DNA of 26,155 nt, taken from the NCBI GenBank assembly GCA_902766875.1, contig CACXFI010000040.1:1-26155 (forward strand), read 5' to 3'. Shown here piece by piece: positions 6,516 through 14,890 of the stretch (positions are counted from its first letter, which is position 1; every line of letters starts with the position of its first letter). A program made the translations under genes and the position numbers. Below the pieces are notes generated by a model that saw only the letters and a program-made list of their open reading frames with translations, was not told where the DNA came from and searched no databases. Source of the stretch: an uncultured Erysipelotrichaceae bacterium. Its GTDB lineage: Bacteria; Bacillota_I; Bacilli_A; RF39; UBA660.

Positions 6516-7193
6516 AATTCTAGAATTATCTTTACTTCTATATATTGGTAATAAGTAATTCTTATATAATCCTGATGGAGTTTTTTCTCTTACTGCTGTT
6601 AAATATAAAAATTCTCCTTCTTCTAGTGGTTTTTCTAACATATCATTAAATATTTGAACATCAAACTTAATTCCTTTTTTACTTGTGGTTTCATTTTTAC
6701 TACTACTTATTATATATGGTAAATCTATATTTGAATCATAATATAACTCTCCATTTTGTTCTTCTAAAAATTTAGGATATTTAAATAATTCTCCATCAGC
6801 TTCCATTCTAAATGGTTTACATATATCGAATTTCCCTGGTTGGAAATATAAATGGAACGATCCTTCACTACTATTAAATCCATATTGATAATTACCATCT
6901 TTATCTCTTGTAGCTAGAAATAAAAGATATTTTTCTATATGAATTGTCATTTTTTCTTGCCCTTTTTCTACTGGAATAACCCCTAAATCTTTAATCCATA
7001 TTTCATTGTTTCTAGTTCTATTTATAGGTTTACTAGTCATATAGAAATTATTTTCATTCATGTACAGATAGATATTATTCCCCATTAGTAATTTGTTTTC
7101 TATAGTGTATGTTTCACTTCCATTTTGAATTGTAGTTTCTTTTTTTAGAGTTATAGCTCCATTTTGTTCTATTGTAAACAATTTATTGCTCAT
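6492..7193 (-). CDS. Hypothetical protein of the mreCD-dGTPase operon
   Basis: 233 aa from the ATG at 7193, which has AAAGGTG at proper spacing; a GTG nine bases earlier lies within that ribosome site. Not recognised. It has no signal peptide, membrane segment or cysteine-rich motif, so it is probably a soluble cytoplasmic protein. Composition and alternation of hydrophobic and polar residues suggest a mostly beta structure (GNNIYLYMNENNFYM, GSFHLYFQPGKF, EGEFLYLTAVRE). It starts 11 bases inside the end of the dGTPase gene, so it is translationally coupled to it, and it is the last gene of the operon, ending in the bidirectional terminator. Its position next to MreC, MreD and a dNTPase gives no firm functional hint. 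Confidence 0.75.
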   Translation of the reverse strand: MSNKLFTIEQNGAITLKKETTIQNGSETYTIENKLLMGNNIYLYMNENNFYMTSKPINRTRNNEIWIKDLGVIPVEKGQEKMTIHIEKYLLFLATRDKDGNYQYGFNSSEGSFHLYFQPGKFDICKPFRMEADGELFKYPKFLEEQNGELYYDSNIDLPYIISSSKNETTSKKGIKFDVQIFNDMLEKPLEEGEFLYLTAVREKTPSGLYKNYLLPIYRSKDNSRIKTVTQNR

Positions 7194-8316
7194 TATTATC
7201 ACCTTTTATACTATTTATATAATTTGTATATTCTTTTTCTATATATTTATCGGTCATGCCTGCTATATAATCTATTACTTTTCTATTATCAGTGGTATTT
7301 TTTAAGTATTCTTTACTTTTATCTTTTAGGAAGTTTAAATATATAGAATTGGTTTTATTTTTTATGTTATTTTTATAATATATAAATAGATCATTAAACA
7401 TTTTGGTATATTCTTCGACTTGTTTTTTAGTATGTGATGGTATATATATATGCTTATAATTAAATTTTATTAATTCTTGTAAGGCTTTAAAAATATCATC
7501 TGATATTTTTAGATAGTTTTTATCAAGACTATTATTTATTATATCTAATACTAAAGTATTTACAATACTGGTATTAGTATTCCCTAAATATTTGGTTATA
7601 GTCTTTGGTATGTCTTCTTGTTTTACCATACCTAATCTAATTGCATCTTCTAAGTCTCTTCCTATATAGCCTATAATATCACTTATCCTTACAACACATC
7701 CTTCTAGAGTCATAGGTATTATTTTTTTGCTACCATTTTTATCTATATAGCAATTATTATATTCTTCTAAGAATTCTTCTTTGGTTTTGGGTTTATAATG
7801 ATAAGTATTTGTTAACATTTCTCCGTTATGAGCTAAAATACCATCTAATACTTGAACTGTTAGATTTTTTTCTTCTACGTACATTAAATTTCTAACACTT
7901 TGGACATTATGCATAAAATAGGTATTATCATATTTTAGGCTTATATCATTTAATATTCTTTCTCCTGTGTGTCCATAAGGGACATGGCCTATATCATGAC
8001 CTAAGCTAATAGCTTCTATTAAATCTTCATTTAAAGATAAAGCTCTTCCTATTGTTCTTGCTATTTTGCTAACTAATTGAACATGCATCATTCTAGTACT
8101 TATATGATCATTTTGATTATTGGTAAATACTTGTGTTTTATTTATGTATCTAGTATAAGATAAGGAGTGTAAGATTCTATCTGTATCTCTAGAGTAATTA
8201 GATCTAATATCATCTTCTTGTTTTTTAAATCTAATTGCATCTTTGTTATATGAAGCATACTTCCCTAAATTATTTTCATAGTTTAACATTATTTCTTTTA
8301 ATTTTGGATTATTCAT
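7183..8316 (-). CDS. dgt: dGTPase-like HD-domain deoxynucleoside triphosphohydrolase
   Basis: 377 aa. Shows the dGTPase signature near residues 44-64 (DTDRILHS, then YTRYINKTQVF, matching the family pattern DRDRILHS...RRLxxKTQVF), then H78 in STRMMHVQ, and the HD metal motif GHDIGHVPYGHTGE at 106-119 (H107, D108). A later conserved aspartate is in VRISDIIGYIGRDLEDA. These enzymes hydrolyse dGTP or other dNTPs to the nucleoside and triphosphate, controlling nucleotide pools or defending against phage. The C-terminal third is Lys/Asn/Tyr-rich. It follows mreD by 16 bases and overlaps the unknown downstream gene. Whether the substrate is dGTP or a broader set cannot be read from sequence. Confidence 0.9.
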   Translation of the reverse strand: MNNPKLKEIMLNYENNLGKYASYNKDAIRFKKQEDDIRSNYSRDTDRILHSLSYTRYINKTQVFTNNQNDHISTRMMHVQLVSKIARTIGRALSLNEDLIEAISLGHDIGHVPYGHTGERILNDISLKYDNTYFMHNVQSVRNLMYVEEKNLTVQVLDGILAHNGEMLTNTYHYKPKTKEEFLEEYNNCYIDKNGSKKIIPMTLEGCVVRISDIIGYIGRDLEDAIRLGMVKQEDIPKTITKYLGNTNTSIVNTLVLDIINNSLDKNYLKISDDIFKALQELIKFNYKHIYIPSHTKKQVEEYTKMFNDLFIYYKNNIKNKTNSIYLNFLKDKSKEYLKNTTDNRKVIDYIAGMTDKYIEKEYTNYINSIKGDNNEQ

Positions 8317-8332
8317 ACTACACTTCCTCCTA

Positions 8333-8839
8333 TTATCTAATTAATTTTATTTCTATTTTTGTAGATATATAATTTGATAATAAATACATAATTGTTGTAT
8401 ATATGAGTGTCATAATAATGCTATGAGTACATATTATTAATAATAGTTTTATATTATAAGTATTATAGCTTATTATTCCTAGGATAATGAATGATAAGAT
8501 ATGATATATAAATATTGATGCTACTGATATGATATTTACACTTATTATATTGTCTGATAATAAGTTAGTAAAATATCTAGCGATTAGGGCTATTGTAAAA
8601 AATAGTATAGCATTTAAAACAAAAGTATTAGTATAGACTAGGTCATATAGTAATCCCAGGATAAAGGCAAGGAAATAATATTTTCTTTCATCATCAAAAT
8701 ATTTGCTTACTATTATTATTGTTATTATTGTATATATCGTTGATAATAGACTAGGATTTGAGATTGTATAATTTAGATAATTTGATATAATTCCTTGCAA
8801 AAAAAAGGATATGATATTAAATATTATTACTACTAACAT
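8333..8839 (-). CDS. mreD: Rod shape-determining protein MreD
   Basis: 168 aa, the normal MreD size, with about five hydrophobic segments and the family-typical GLLYDLVYTNTFVLNAILFF stretch near residues 61-80. MreD is an integral membrane member of the MreBCD/RodA elongation machinery. Its ATG shares one base with the mreC stop (TAATG), a classic coupled junction. MreD sequences are poorly conserved, so the call leans on context as much as on sequence. Confidence 0.88.
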   Translation of the reverse strand: MLVVIIFNIISFFLQGIISNYLNYTISNPSLLSTIYTIITIIIVSKYFDDERKYYFLAFILGLLYDLVYTNTFVLNAILFFTIALIARYFTNLLSDNIISVNIISVASIFIYHILSFIILGIISYNTYNIKLLLIICTHSIIMTLIYTTIMYLLSNYISTKIEIKLIR

Positions 8840-9690
8840 TATTTGGTGTCACTCCTTTTTAAAACACTAACATAATTTATATCATCAAAACTAACACTTG
8901 GTTTTACTTTTATTATTTTAGCTAGTCCATAAGAATCGGTAGTAATATTTTCTACGGTACCTACTAAAATACCGCTAGGGAAAACTCCACCTAAACCACT
9001 TGTATAGACCATATCCCCTACTTTGACGTCTTGAGTATTACTTACTCCTTCTATTAATATATCATTTGTTTCATAAGAATATCCGTTCATTAATCCAATT
9101 ACTTTTGATTCTCCATTTGTTATTGTTACAGATATTTTATTATTTGAATCATTAGTTGTTATTAATCTTACATCAGCAGTAAAATTAGAAACATTAGTTA
9201 CTTTACCGATTAAACCTTTACCATTTATTACTACCATTCCAGTTTGTATATCGTTATTTTTCCCTTTATCTATAGTTATAGTATTATACCAATAATTGGT
9301 ATTTCTATTAACGACAGTAGCATTTAAATATGAATAATCTGTTAAAACATGTTCTATATTTAATTCATCTTTTAATTCTTTTATTTCTTTTTCTAATTCA
9401 GTATTAGCAGCTTTTAGACTATTTAATTCATCAACATTGGATTTTAATATTTCATTTTCTTTTCTAACGTTTCGTAAATCTATATAATTCTTAAATAATT
9501 TTTTTATAGAATCAAAGGGATATGCTACTACTTTTTCTACTTCTATAATAATATCCTTTCCTATTCCTTCAAAGATATTTTGTTTTCTATCACTTGTTAG
9601 TGTGTATGATAATATGGCTATTATTATAATAGCGATTATTAAAATAATTATTAATATCAACCTCATATTTCTTGTTTTTTTTCTAGCCAT
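8839..9690 (-). CDS. mreC: Rod shape-determining protein MreC
   Basis: 283 aa from the ATG at 9690, which follows GGATGGTGAT; an upstream GTG five codons earlier is less likely. Basic N-terminus (MARKKTRNMR), one membrane helix at about 10-32 (LILIIILIIAIIIIAIL), a coiled coil at about 65-110 (RKENEILKSNVDELNSLKAA and ELEKEIKELKDEL), then the paired beta-barrel MreC domain with NRNTNYWYNTITIDKGKNN, GMVVINGKGLIGKVT and GGVFPSGILVGTV. MreC scaffolds the lateral wall-synthesis machinery outside the membrane. MreB is not adjacent here, unlike the common mreBCD order. Confidence 0.95.
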   Translation of the reverse strand: MARKKTRNMRLILIIILIIAIIIIAILSYTLTSDRKQNIFEGIGKDIIIEVEKVVAYPFDSIKKLFKNYIDLRNVRKENEILKSNVDELNSLKAANTELEKEIKELKDELNIEHVLTDYSYLNATVVNRNTNYWYNTITIDKGKNNDIQTGMVVINGKGLIGKVTNVSNFTADVRLITTNDSNNKISVTITNGESKVIGLMNGYSYETNDILIEGVSNTQDVKVGDMVYTSGLGGVFPSGILVGTVENITTDSYGLAKIIKVKPSVSFDDINYVSVLKRSDTK

Positions 9691-9711
9691 GTTATCACCA
9701 TCCACTTATAT

Positions 9712-9740
9712 ATTATATAATATTAAAAATAAAAATTAAA
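9712..9740 (-). promoter_or_regulatory. Possible promoter of the mreC operon
   Basis: Minus-strand TATAAT (9717-9712) with TTTAAT (9740-9735) 17 bases upstream, placed between the rplS terminator and the mreC ATG at 9690. Supports mreC-mreD-dgt-unknown as a separate operon. Confidence 0.45.
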
Positions 9741-9759
9741 GATTTTTTAAGTATTTTTT

Positions 9760-9790
9760 TAAAGAAAAATAGGAGAAATACTTCTCCTAT
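9760..9790 (-). terminator. Intrinsic terminator of rplS
   Basis: Nine-base stem ATAGGAGAA / TTCTCCTAT (9790-9769 on the minus strand) with a GTAT loop and a following TTTTTCTTT tract, immediately after the rplS stop codon. Confidence 0.88.
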
Positions 9791-9792
9791 AA

Positions 9793-10143
9793 TTACATTT
9801 GTTCTTTAATTTTGTATTGTCCTACTCTATCTCTTAAGAAATATAATTTAGCTCTTCTTACTTTACCTTTTTTAGTTACTTTAATATAAGCTACATTAGG
9901 GCTATTTACTGGGAATGTTTTCTCTACTCCTATACCACTAACTTCTTTTCTTACGGTGAAAGTTTCTGAAACTCCACTACCTTTTCTTGAGATTACAACT
10001 CCTTCAAAATCTTGAACTCTTTCTTTAGATTTACCGTTTTTAGTTTCGATTATTTTACATCCAACTACAACAGTATATCCTACTCTAAATTCAGGAATAT
10101 TAGGATTTAGTTGCTTTTGAGTTATCTTATCTACGATATTCAT
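9793..10143 (-). CDS. rplS: 50S ribosomal protein L19
   Basis: 116 aa, full L19 length. Conserved phrases include FRVGYTVVVGCKI, RVQDFEGVVISRKGSGVSETFTVRK, GVEKTFPVNSP and the C-terminal KVRRAKLYFLRDRVGQ. L19 sits at the 30S-50S interface. A strong ribosome site, AGAAGGAGAT, precedes the ATG, and a good terminator follows. It is monocistronic here: rpsP, rimM and trmD, its frequent neighbours in Firmicutes, are absent from this window. Confidence 0.98.
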   Translation of the reverse strand: MNIVDKITQKQLNPNIPEFRVGYTVVVGCKIIETKNGKSKERVQDFEGVVISRKGSGVSETFTVRKEVSGIGVEKTFPVNSPNVAYIKVTKKGKVRRAKLYFLRDRVGQYKIKEQM

Positions 10144-10252
10144 AACTTCATCTCCTTCTATTTAAACATATTACCAAACAATCATATAATTAGTATAGCG
10201 GATTGCTCTCGCTTATTAATACTATCATAAAATATAGTAAATTGCAAGAAAA
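10144..10252 (-). promoter_or_regulatory. rplS promoter/leader region
   Basis: 109 bases between recO and rplS. Possible promoters on the minus strand are TTGCAA (10247-10242), 17 bases, TAGTAT (10224-10219), or TTAATA (10219-10214), 16 bases, TATACT (10197-10192). An unusually GC-rich patch (10198-10213) contains a small AGCG/CGCT hairpin. L19 leader RNAs are known in Bacilli, but I cannot match this to their consensus. Confidence 0.35.
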
Positions 10253-10981
10253 TTAAGCTATTTTATTTAAAGTATTAATAAAATCCTTACTTTTTATATA
10301 TAATCCAGAATATCTATCATAATAGTCATCTATAAAATTATTTATTTCTTTTTTTACATTTTCACTTATATCTAGTTTAGTTATTTTTGATACATCTACA
10401 TAGTAAAACATTCTAATTAATTTTATTGTTTTGTCTGTTGTTATGGGTTCGTTATTTAGACAGTTTTTACAAAGATATCCACCTTTATAACTAGATATGG
10501 TAACTATGTCATTAGTATTTCCACAACTTACACACGAGTCTATTACTGGTCTTATCCCTAAATAATCTAGCATTTTTAATTCTAGTATGTTAGTTATAAC
10601 TAAGGGGTCAAAATTTTCTTCTATTTTTAATAAACTGTTTTTATATAATTCATATATATTTTTGTTATTACTATGTTCATATACTTTATAGGATAGTTCT
10701 GTAATAAATATGCTATAGCTCATTTTAACTATATCATTTTTTATATTTTTAAATTTGTTTATAGTATCATATTCTAGAATAGTAGATAAATTATCTCTAT
10801 AATTTATTTGAAACTTAGCATAGGTTAATTTTCCTATTCCAGATACTTTGCTTTTTATTTTTTTTGCACCTTTAGCGATAGCTCCTATTAATTTGCCATC
10901 ATCTGTTAATATATTTACTATTTTACTACTTTCTTTATAATCTATTTCATTTACAACTATTCCTATAATTTCTTTTATCAT
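10253..10981 (-). CDS. recO: DNA repair protein RecO
   Basis: 242 aa, typical length. The N-terminal OB-fold begins with the family phrase GIVVNEIDYKESSKIVNILT and continues with GAIAKGAKK. A helical domain follows, with a zinc site made of C150, C153, C171 and C174 (SCVSCGN and LCKNCL). RecO works with RecF and RecR to load RecA on SSB-coated single-stranded DNA. Its ATG directly abuts the stop of yqzL (TAAATG), and its ribosome site (AAAGTGAT) lies in the last codons of yqzL, so the two are translationally coupled. The order era-yqzL-recO is conserved in Bacilli. Confidence 0.95.
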   Translation of the reverse strand: MIKEIIGIVVNEIDYKESSKIVNILTDDGKLIGAIAKGAKKIKSKVSGIGKLTYAKFQINYRDNLSTILEYDTINKFKNIKNDIVKMSYSIFITELSYKVYEHSNNKNIYELYKNSLLKIEENFDPLVITNILELKMLDYLGIRPVIDSCVSCGNTNDIVTISSYKGGYLCKNCLNNEPITTDKTIKLIRMFYYVDVSKITKLDISENVKKEINNFIDDYYDRYSGLYIKSKDFINTLNKIA

Positions 10982-11077
10982 TTAATCACTTTCTTTATTA
11001 ATTAATTCTTTATATTTTAAATAGTATTCTATTTTCCCTGTTTTTACAAATAATAACCATAAATCATATTTATTCAT
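10982..11077 (-). CDS. yqzL: YqzL-family small protein
   Basis: A 31-aa ORF too short for routine gene finding. It starts at an ATG preceded by AGAGGTGAT and ends directly against the recO start. The peptide contains the family pattern of an aromatic W, then F-x-x-TG-x-I, then YL-x-YKEL (WLLFVKTGKIEYYLKYKEL). YqzL is a tiny protein of unknown function encoded between era and recO in Bacillus and relatives, exactly the position here. The ribosome site is embedded in the stem of an 8-base-pair hairpin (11084-11108), suggesting regulated translation. The match rests on pattern and synteny. Confidence 0.85.
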   Translation of the reverse strand: MNKYDLWLLFVKTGKIEYYLKYKELINKESD

Positions 11078-11083
11078 AATATC

Positions 11084-11108
11084 ACCTCTACTATAATGAT
11101 GTAGAGGT
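11084..11108 (-). promoter_or_regulatory. Hairpin sequestering the yqzL ribosome site
   Basis: Minus-strand arms ACCTCTAC (11108-11101) and GTAGAGGT (11091-11084) pair perfectly around a 9-base loop. The 3' arm contains the AGAGG of the yqzL ribosome site. No U tract follows on the minus strand, so it is not a normal terminator for era; on the plus strand it is followed by TTTTGTTATTTTT and could stop antisense transcripts. Confidence 0.6.
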
Positions 11109-11127
11109 TTTGTTATTTTTATACAAT

Positions 11128-12006
11128 TTAATTTTTATATCCAACTTCTTTTAAGAAGCTATCTTTATCACGCCATTTTTCTACTACTTTTACAAATAAT
11201 TCTAAATATACTTTTTTATCTAGAATTATTTCTATTTCTTTTCTACTATTAATACCTATATCTTTTATCATACTACCATTATGACCAACTATTATTCTTT
11301 TGATACTTTCTCTATCTACAATAATAGTAGCTTGAATATTTATGACATTATCTGATTCTTCTATATTATCTACTTTGCACATTACAGAATGTGGCACTTC
11401 ATCTCTAGTTAAATCTAAGATTTTTTCTCTTATTATTTCAGAAATTGTAAATTCTATAGTGTTTTCGTCTGATATATTTTCTGGATAATATAAGATATTG
11501 CTTGTTAAGTATTTTTTGATAGTTGAAATTATGTCTTTTACGTTTTTATTTTTTAAGCTTGATACAGGAATTATTTCTTTAAAATCATATAAATCTTTAT
11601 AATCTGTTATTGTTTTTAGGATATCTTCATATTTAACTTTGTCTATTTTATTTATTATTAGGAATACTGGTGTATTGTATTTTTTTAGGGTTTCTATTAT
11701 AAATTTATCTCCTGTACCTAATGGTTTTGTTATATCTACTACAAATAATATTACATCTACATCATCTAATGAAAAATAGGCTTCCTTATTTAATAGTTTT
11801 CCTAATTTATTTTGAGCTTTATGGATACCTGGTGTATCTACAAAGACTATTTGAGTATCTTCTTCATTGTATATACCTTTTATATTATTTCTAGTTGTTC
11901 CACTTTTATCTGAGGTAATGGCAATTTTTTTATTTATGATGCTATTTAATAAGGTACTTTTACCGACATTTGGTCTTCCTACAATAGATACAAATCCGCT
12001 TTTCAT
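11128..12006 (-). CDS. era: GTPase Era (16S rRNA/30S assembly)
   Basis: 292 aa, full length. G-domain motifs: G1 GRPNVGKST (10-18), G2 around SGTTRNN (35-41), G3 DTPGIH (57-62), G4 NKID (119-122), and a VSSLK G5. The C-terminal KH domain (about 200-285) has HSVMCKVDN, IIVGHNGSMIKDIG with the GxxG loop, and VYLELFVKVVEKWRD. Era binds the 3' end of 16S rRNA and helps 30S maturation. The start ATG overlaps the cdd stop (ATGA). The order ybeY-cdd-era-yqzL-recO matches Bacilli, except that dgkA is missing between ybeY and cdd. Confidence 0.98.
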   Translation of the reverse strand: MKSGFVSIVGRPNVGKSTLLNSIINKKIAITSDKSGTTRNNIKGIYNEEDTQIVFVDTPGIHKAQNKLGKLLNKEAYFSLDDVDVILFVVDITKPLGTGDKFIIETLKKYNTPVFLIINKIDKVKYEDILKTITDYKDLYDFKEIIPVSSLKNKNVKDIISTIKKYLTSNILYYPENISDENTIEFTISEIIREKILDLTRDEVPHSVMCKVDNIEESDNVINIQATIIVDRESIKRIIVGHNGSMIKDIGINSRKEIEIILDKKVYLELFVKVVEKWRDKDSFLKEVGYKN

Positions 12007-12389
12007 TTTAAGTCTTCCTCATCAAATGGATATGGGCATAATTCTTCTATTGTATGTATTTCTGTTTCACCTTTAGGATTCATACAAATTACTTGTTTAT
12101 CTTTTTCAAAAAATTCTAACATTACTTGTCTACATATCATACAACTCATACCTATTTTGTCATTATCGCACATTACATACAATTTTTCAAAGTCACCCTT
12201 TTTATAACCATTGGCGATAGCCTGAATAATTGCATTTCTTTCTGCACATATTCCAGCTCCATATGAAGCATTCTCAACATTAACTCCTGTAAATTCTTTC
12301 CCGTCTTTCATAACAACAATACTACTTACTTTGAAATTAGAATATGGGCTATAACTATTATTTAGTAATTTTTTTAATTTTTCTTCCAT
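12003..12389 (-). CDS. cdd: Cytidine deaminase
   Basis: 128 aa, the small homotetrameric type. Substrate-binding and zinc motifs are clear: SPYSNFKVSS near the N-terminus, NVENASYGAGICAERNAI with C48-A49-E50 (zinc ligand and catalytic Glu), and SCMICRQ with C83 and C86. It deaminates cytidine and deoxycytidine to uridine and deoxyuridine for pyrimidine salvage. It overlaps era by four bases and lies 18 bases after ybeY. Confidence 0.97.
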   Translation of the reverse strand: MEEKLKKLLNNSYSPYSNFKVSSIVVMKDGKEFTGVNVENASYGAGICAERNAIIQAIANGYKKGDFEKLYVMCDNDKIGMSCMICRQVMLEFFEKDKQVICMNPKGETEIHTIEELCPYPFDEEDLK

Positions 12390-12407
12390 TATTTTTCCTT
12401 CTTTCTT

Positions 12408-12851
12408 TTATTTTCTTGTTATATTATATTTAGATAATAATTCTTCTTGTAAATCGAACATTATTTTTTCATCTTTAGGATTCATGTGATCATATCCTAA
12501 TAGATGTAATACTCCGTGAGTAGCTAGAAAAGATACTTCTCTTTCTTTAGAATGATTATATTCTCGAGCTTGGTTATAAGCTACATCTATTGCAATATAT
12601 ATATCTCCTAATACCCTAATACTTTCTAAATCTATTTTTTTATTATCTTCTAAGGCAAAGCTTATAACATCTGTTACTCTATCTATGTTTCTATATTCTT
12701 TATTTAGTCTATGTATTTCATCATTAGTTACAAAGATAATATTAAAAATAGCATTTTCTATATTTAATTCTTTTGTTAAGAAATTAATATAGTTGTTTAA
12801 ATTTGTTATTTCTTTTATATCTTTTTTGGTATTATTTATTATTTCAAACAT
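12408..12851 (-). CDS. ybeY: Endoribonuclease YbeY (16S rRNA maturation)
   Basis: 147 aa. Zinc-binding motif HGVLHLLGYDH with H112, H116 and H122, and the upstream conserved NIDRVTDVISFAL and LGDIYIAIDVA segments. YbeY acts in 16S rRNA 3'-end processing and ribosome quality control, often with Era, which is encoded two genes downstream. The ATG lies 11 bases after the VanZ-like stop and the gene is part of the era operon. Confidence 0.96.
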   Translation of the reverse strand: MFEIINNTKKDIKEITNLNNYINFLTKELNIENAIFNIIFVTNDEIHRLNKEYRNIDRVTDVISFALEDNKKIDLESIRVLGDIYIAIDVAYNQAREYNHSKEREVSFLATHGVLHLLGYDHMNPKDEKIMFDLQEELLSKYNITRK

Positions 12852-12862
12852 GTTATCTACTC

Positions 12863-13489
12863 CTAACTAAAAAAGTTCATTATATTTAAATTAGATGCAT
12901 ATATTAAAATTATTAAAATTATTATTACGACTATAAAATTAATTACACTATCTTTCTTTAGGGCTTCCGGCAGTTTATTTGTAATACTACTTATTCCTAC
13001 ATATAATAAATATCCTATTATACCACCTATTGCATTTAATATTATATCATCGATATCAAAAGTTCTTCCAATATTTAATTGAACTATTTCAATTGTTGTA
13101 GAGACTAATATAGTTAACATTAAAGTTATCCATACCTTTTTTGGCTTTAAAAAGTCTGACACAAAATAGCCATATGGTAAGAACATTAAAATGTTACCAA
13201 CTATATTTTTTACGAATAATCTACTACCAAAGTTATATCTGAATATTTCTTTAAATGGTATATAATTAGATGTTCCATAATTTACATCTTGAAATGTAAC
13301 TATTTCGAATAAACATAATATATATAATATAAATATTAAGGCATATAAGTCTTTATATAGAACTAATTTTTGATGATGTTTTATTAAGTATGCTATTCGT
13401 AGTGAGCAAGCGATAACAGTAATTATTATGATTACTGGTAGTAAGTCTGGTAATATAGAACTTATCATATTATGTAATATTTTAATCAT
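12863..13489 (-). CDS. VanZ-like membrane protein
   Basis: 208 aa with about five to six hydrophobic segments. The VanZ-family core is visible: NIVGNILMFLPYGYF (about 92-106), a conserved E-x-x-Q in TTIEIVQLNIGR, and FDIDDIILNAIGGIIGYLL. An N-terminal hydrophobic segment (about 10-33) precedes the core. VanZ proteins are small integral membrane proteins, linked in enterococci to low-level teicoplanin resistance; most members have no known function. It sits between ybeY and an ABC-2 exporter pair, 12 bases after the permease, with GGAAGTGAT as ribosome site. The role here is unknown; envelope maintenance is a guess from context. Confidence 0.85.
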   Translation of the reverse strand: MIKILHNMISSILPDLLPVIIIITVIACSLRIAYLIKHHQKLVLYKDLYALIFILYILCLFEIVTFQDVNYGTSNYIPFKEIFRYNFGSRLFVKNIVGNILMFLPYGYFVSDFLKPKKVWITLMLTILVSTTIEIVQLNIGRTFDIDDIILNAIGGIIGYLLYVGISSITNKLPEALKKDSVINFIVVIIILIILIYASNLNIMNFFS

Positions 13490-13501
13490 AGTATCACTTC
13501 C

Positions 13502-14890
13502 CTATATATTCTTAATATCCCTCTTTTTAAATATAACAAATATAAGTAAAAATAGCAATAGATAATGGAAAATATATATAGTTATCGAATAATTAATTTT
13601 TATATTTAAATACTTATTTATATTGCCATTAATATATGTTAAAAAATTATAATTTGGAAGTATTGTTAATTTTATTAGTGAGAACTTTTTTAATATATTT
13701 ATAATTGTATCTGTGAATAAATATATAGTTAAAGTAGTTATTGAAGATATTACTGAATTAATAGTTATTGTACTAATAAGGAAACAAAATGTTAGAATAA
13801 ATAATAATTTTGGTAAATTATATAATATTCTTATAATCATATATACGAATATGTTATATTCTTTTATATTATTTATATTAAAATCATATACAACTATAGG
13901 TATTTTTAGACTAGATAGTCCAAATATCACTCCACCTATCCATAATTCTAATATAATTAATATTATTATGGAGATAAGCATTATTATTATAGATGTTATA
14001 TATTTACTTAATATTATTTTATTTCTAGAATAAGGCTTTGCCAATAATAGTTTTATTGTTCCTTTATTATATTCTTCACTAATTATGGTTGATGTTATTA
14101 TTGTAATAATTAATATTATAAAAATTTCATAGTCTTCTAAAATAGTTTTTAGACTACCTCTTAAATCATTATTTTTATTTATATTTAATTTGTTATCTAT
14201 TATATATTTATTTAAATATTTTTCTTTTATTAATTCGTTATATTTGATTTTTTCTTGATAATCATCTTTAGTTGTTAAATTATTTAACTCTAGAGAACTA
14301 TTATAATAATTATTTATGGCATCATTTAAATAATTAGTACTATAATCTATATTTTTGTTTAATCTTAGTAATAATATTTCTTTTTGTAGTAGTAACTCTT
14401 GATTATTTTTATCAAATTTTAATTTATCATCTATTTCTTTTATATTTTCTTTAATAAAATCATAATTATTATTGTTATTAAACCAATTTAAATATTTGTC
14501 ATATGTAATTTTATATTCTTCTAACAAGTTAGTATTTTCTTCTATTTCAGTATAATAATTAATATTATATATAGTATTATAGAAATAATCTTTAGTTTTA
14601 TTATACTGAAATGAATCTTTTCGATAATTAGATTGTAATTTTAAAATATCTAGATTTGTTTTATCTCTTACATATTCCATATCTTGTTCATTTTTTATTT
14701 TAATTTCTAATTTCTTTATTTTTTCTTCTATATTATCTTTTTTATTATCGATATAGTTACCATTGTTATCATAGGTTATTTTGAATAAAATATTATTTAT
14801 TAGAGAAAACACAAAAATACAAATCCATAATATGTAAATAGTTTTTTTATGAAATATTTTATATGATTCATTATATATTAATTTAATCAT
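13502..14890 (-). CDS. ABC-2 type exporter permease with long extracytoplasmic loop
   Basis: 462 aa from the ATG at 14890, preceded by AGGTGA; a GTG at 14899 lies inside that ribosome site. One membrane helix at about 18-38 (IYILWICIFVFSLINNILF), then roughly 200 residues of Lys/Asn/Tyr-rich, partly coiled-coil sequence, then five further hydrophobic segments from about 250 to the end. The cytoplasmic phrase SEEYNKGTIKLLLAKPYSRNKIILSKY just after the second helix is characteristic of ABC-2 permeases of the bacitracin/Nat type. Partner of the ATPase encoded just upstream (8-base overlap). Substrate unknown; peptide or antimicrobial export is typical of the family. Confidence 0.85.
   Translation of the reverse strand: MIKLIYNESYKIFHKKTIYILWICIFVFSLINNILFKITYDNNGNYIDNKKDNIEEKIKKLEIKIKNEQDMEYVRDKTNLDILKLQSNYRKDSFQYNKTKDYFYNTIYNINYYTEIEENTNLLEEYKITYDKYLNWFNNNNNYDFIKENIKEIDDKLKFDKNNQELLLQKEILLLRLNKNIDYSTNYLNDAINNYYNSSLELNNLTTKDDYQEKIKYNELIKEKYLNKYIIDNKLNINKNNDLRGSLKTILEDYEIFIILIITIITSTIISEEYNKGTIKLLLAKPYSRNKIILSKYITSIIIMLISIIILIILELWIGGVIFGLSSLKIPIVVYDFNINNIKEYNIFVYMIIRILYNLPKLLFILTFCFLISTITINSVISSITTLTIYLFTDTIINILKKFSLIKLTILPNYNFLTYINGNINKYLNIKINYSITIYIFHYLLLFLLIFVIFKKRDIKNI

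Noticed and set aside
11084..11120. Intrinsic terminator on the plus strand (hairpin followed by TTTTGTTATTTTT)
   Set aside because: No plus-strand gene lies upstream for several kilobases; treated as an RBS-sequestering hairpin on the minus strand, with antisense termination only as a possibility.
13713..14033. 106-aa plus-strand open frame
   Set aside because: Shadow of the ABC-2 permease; low-complexity Ile-rich translation with no motif.
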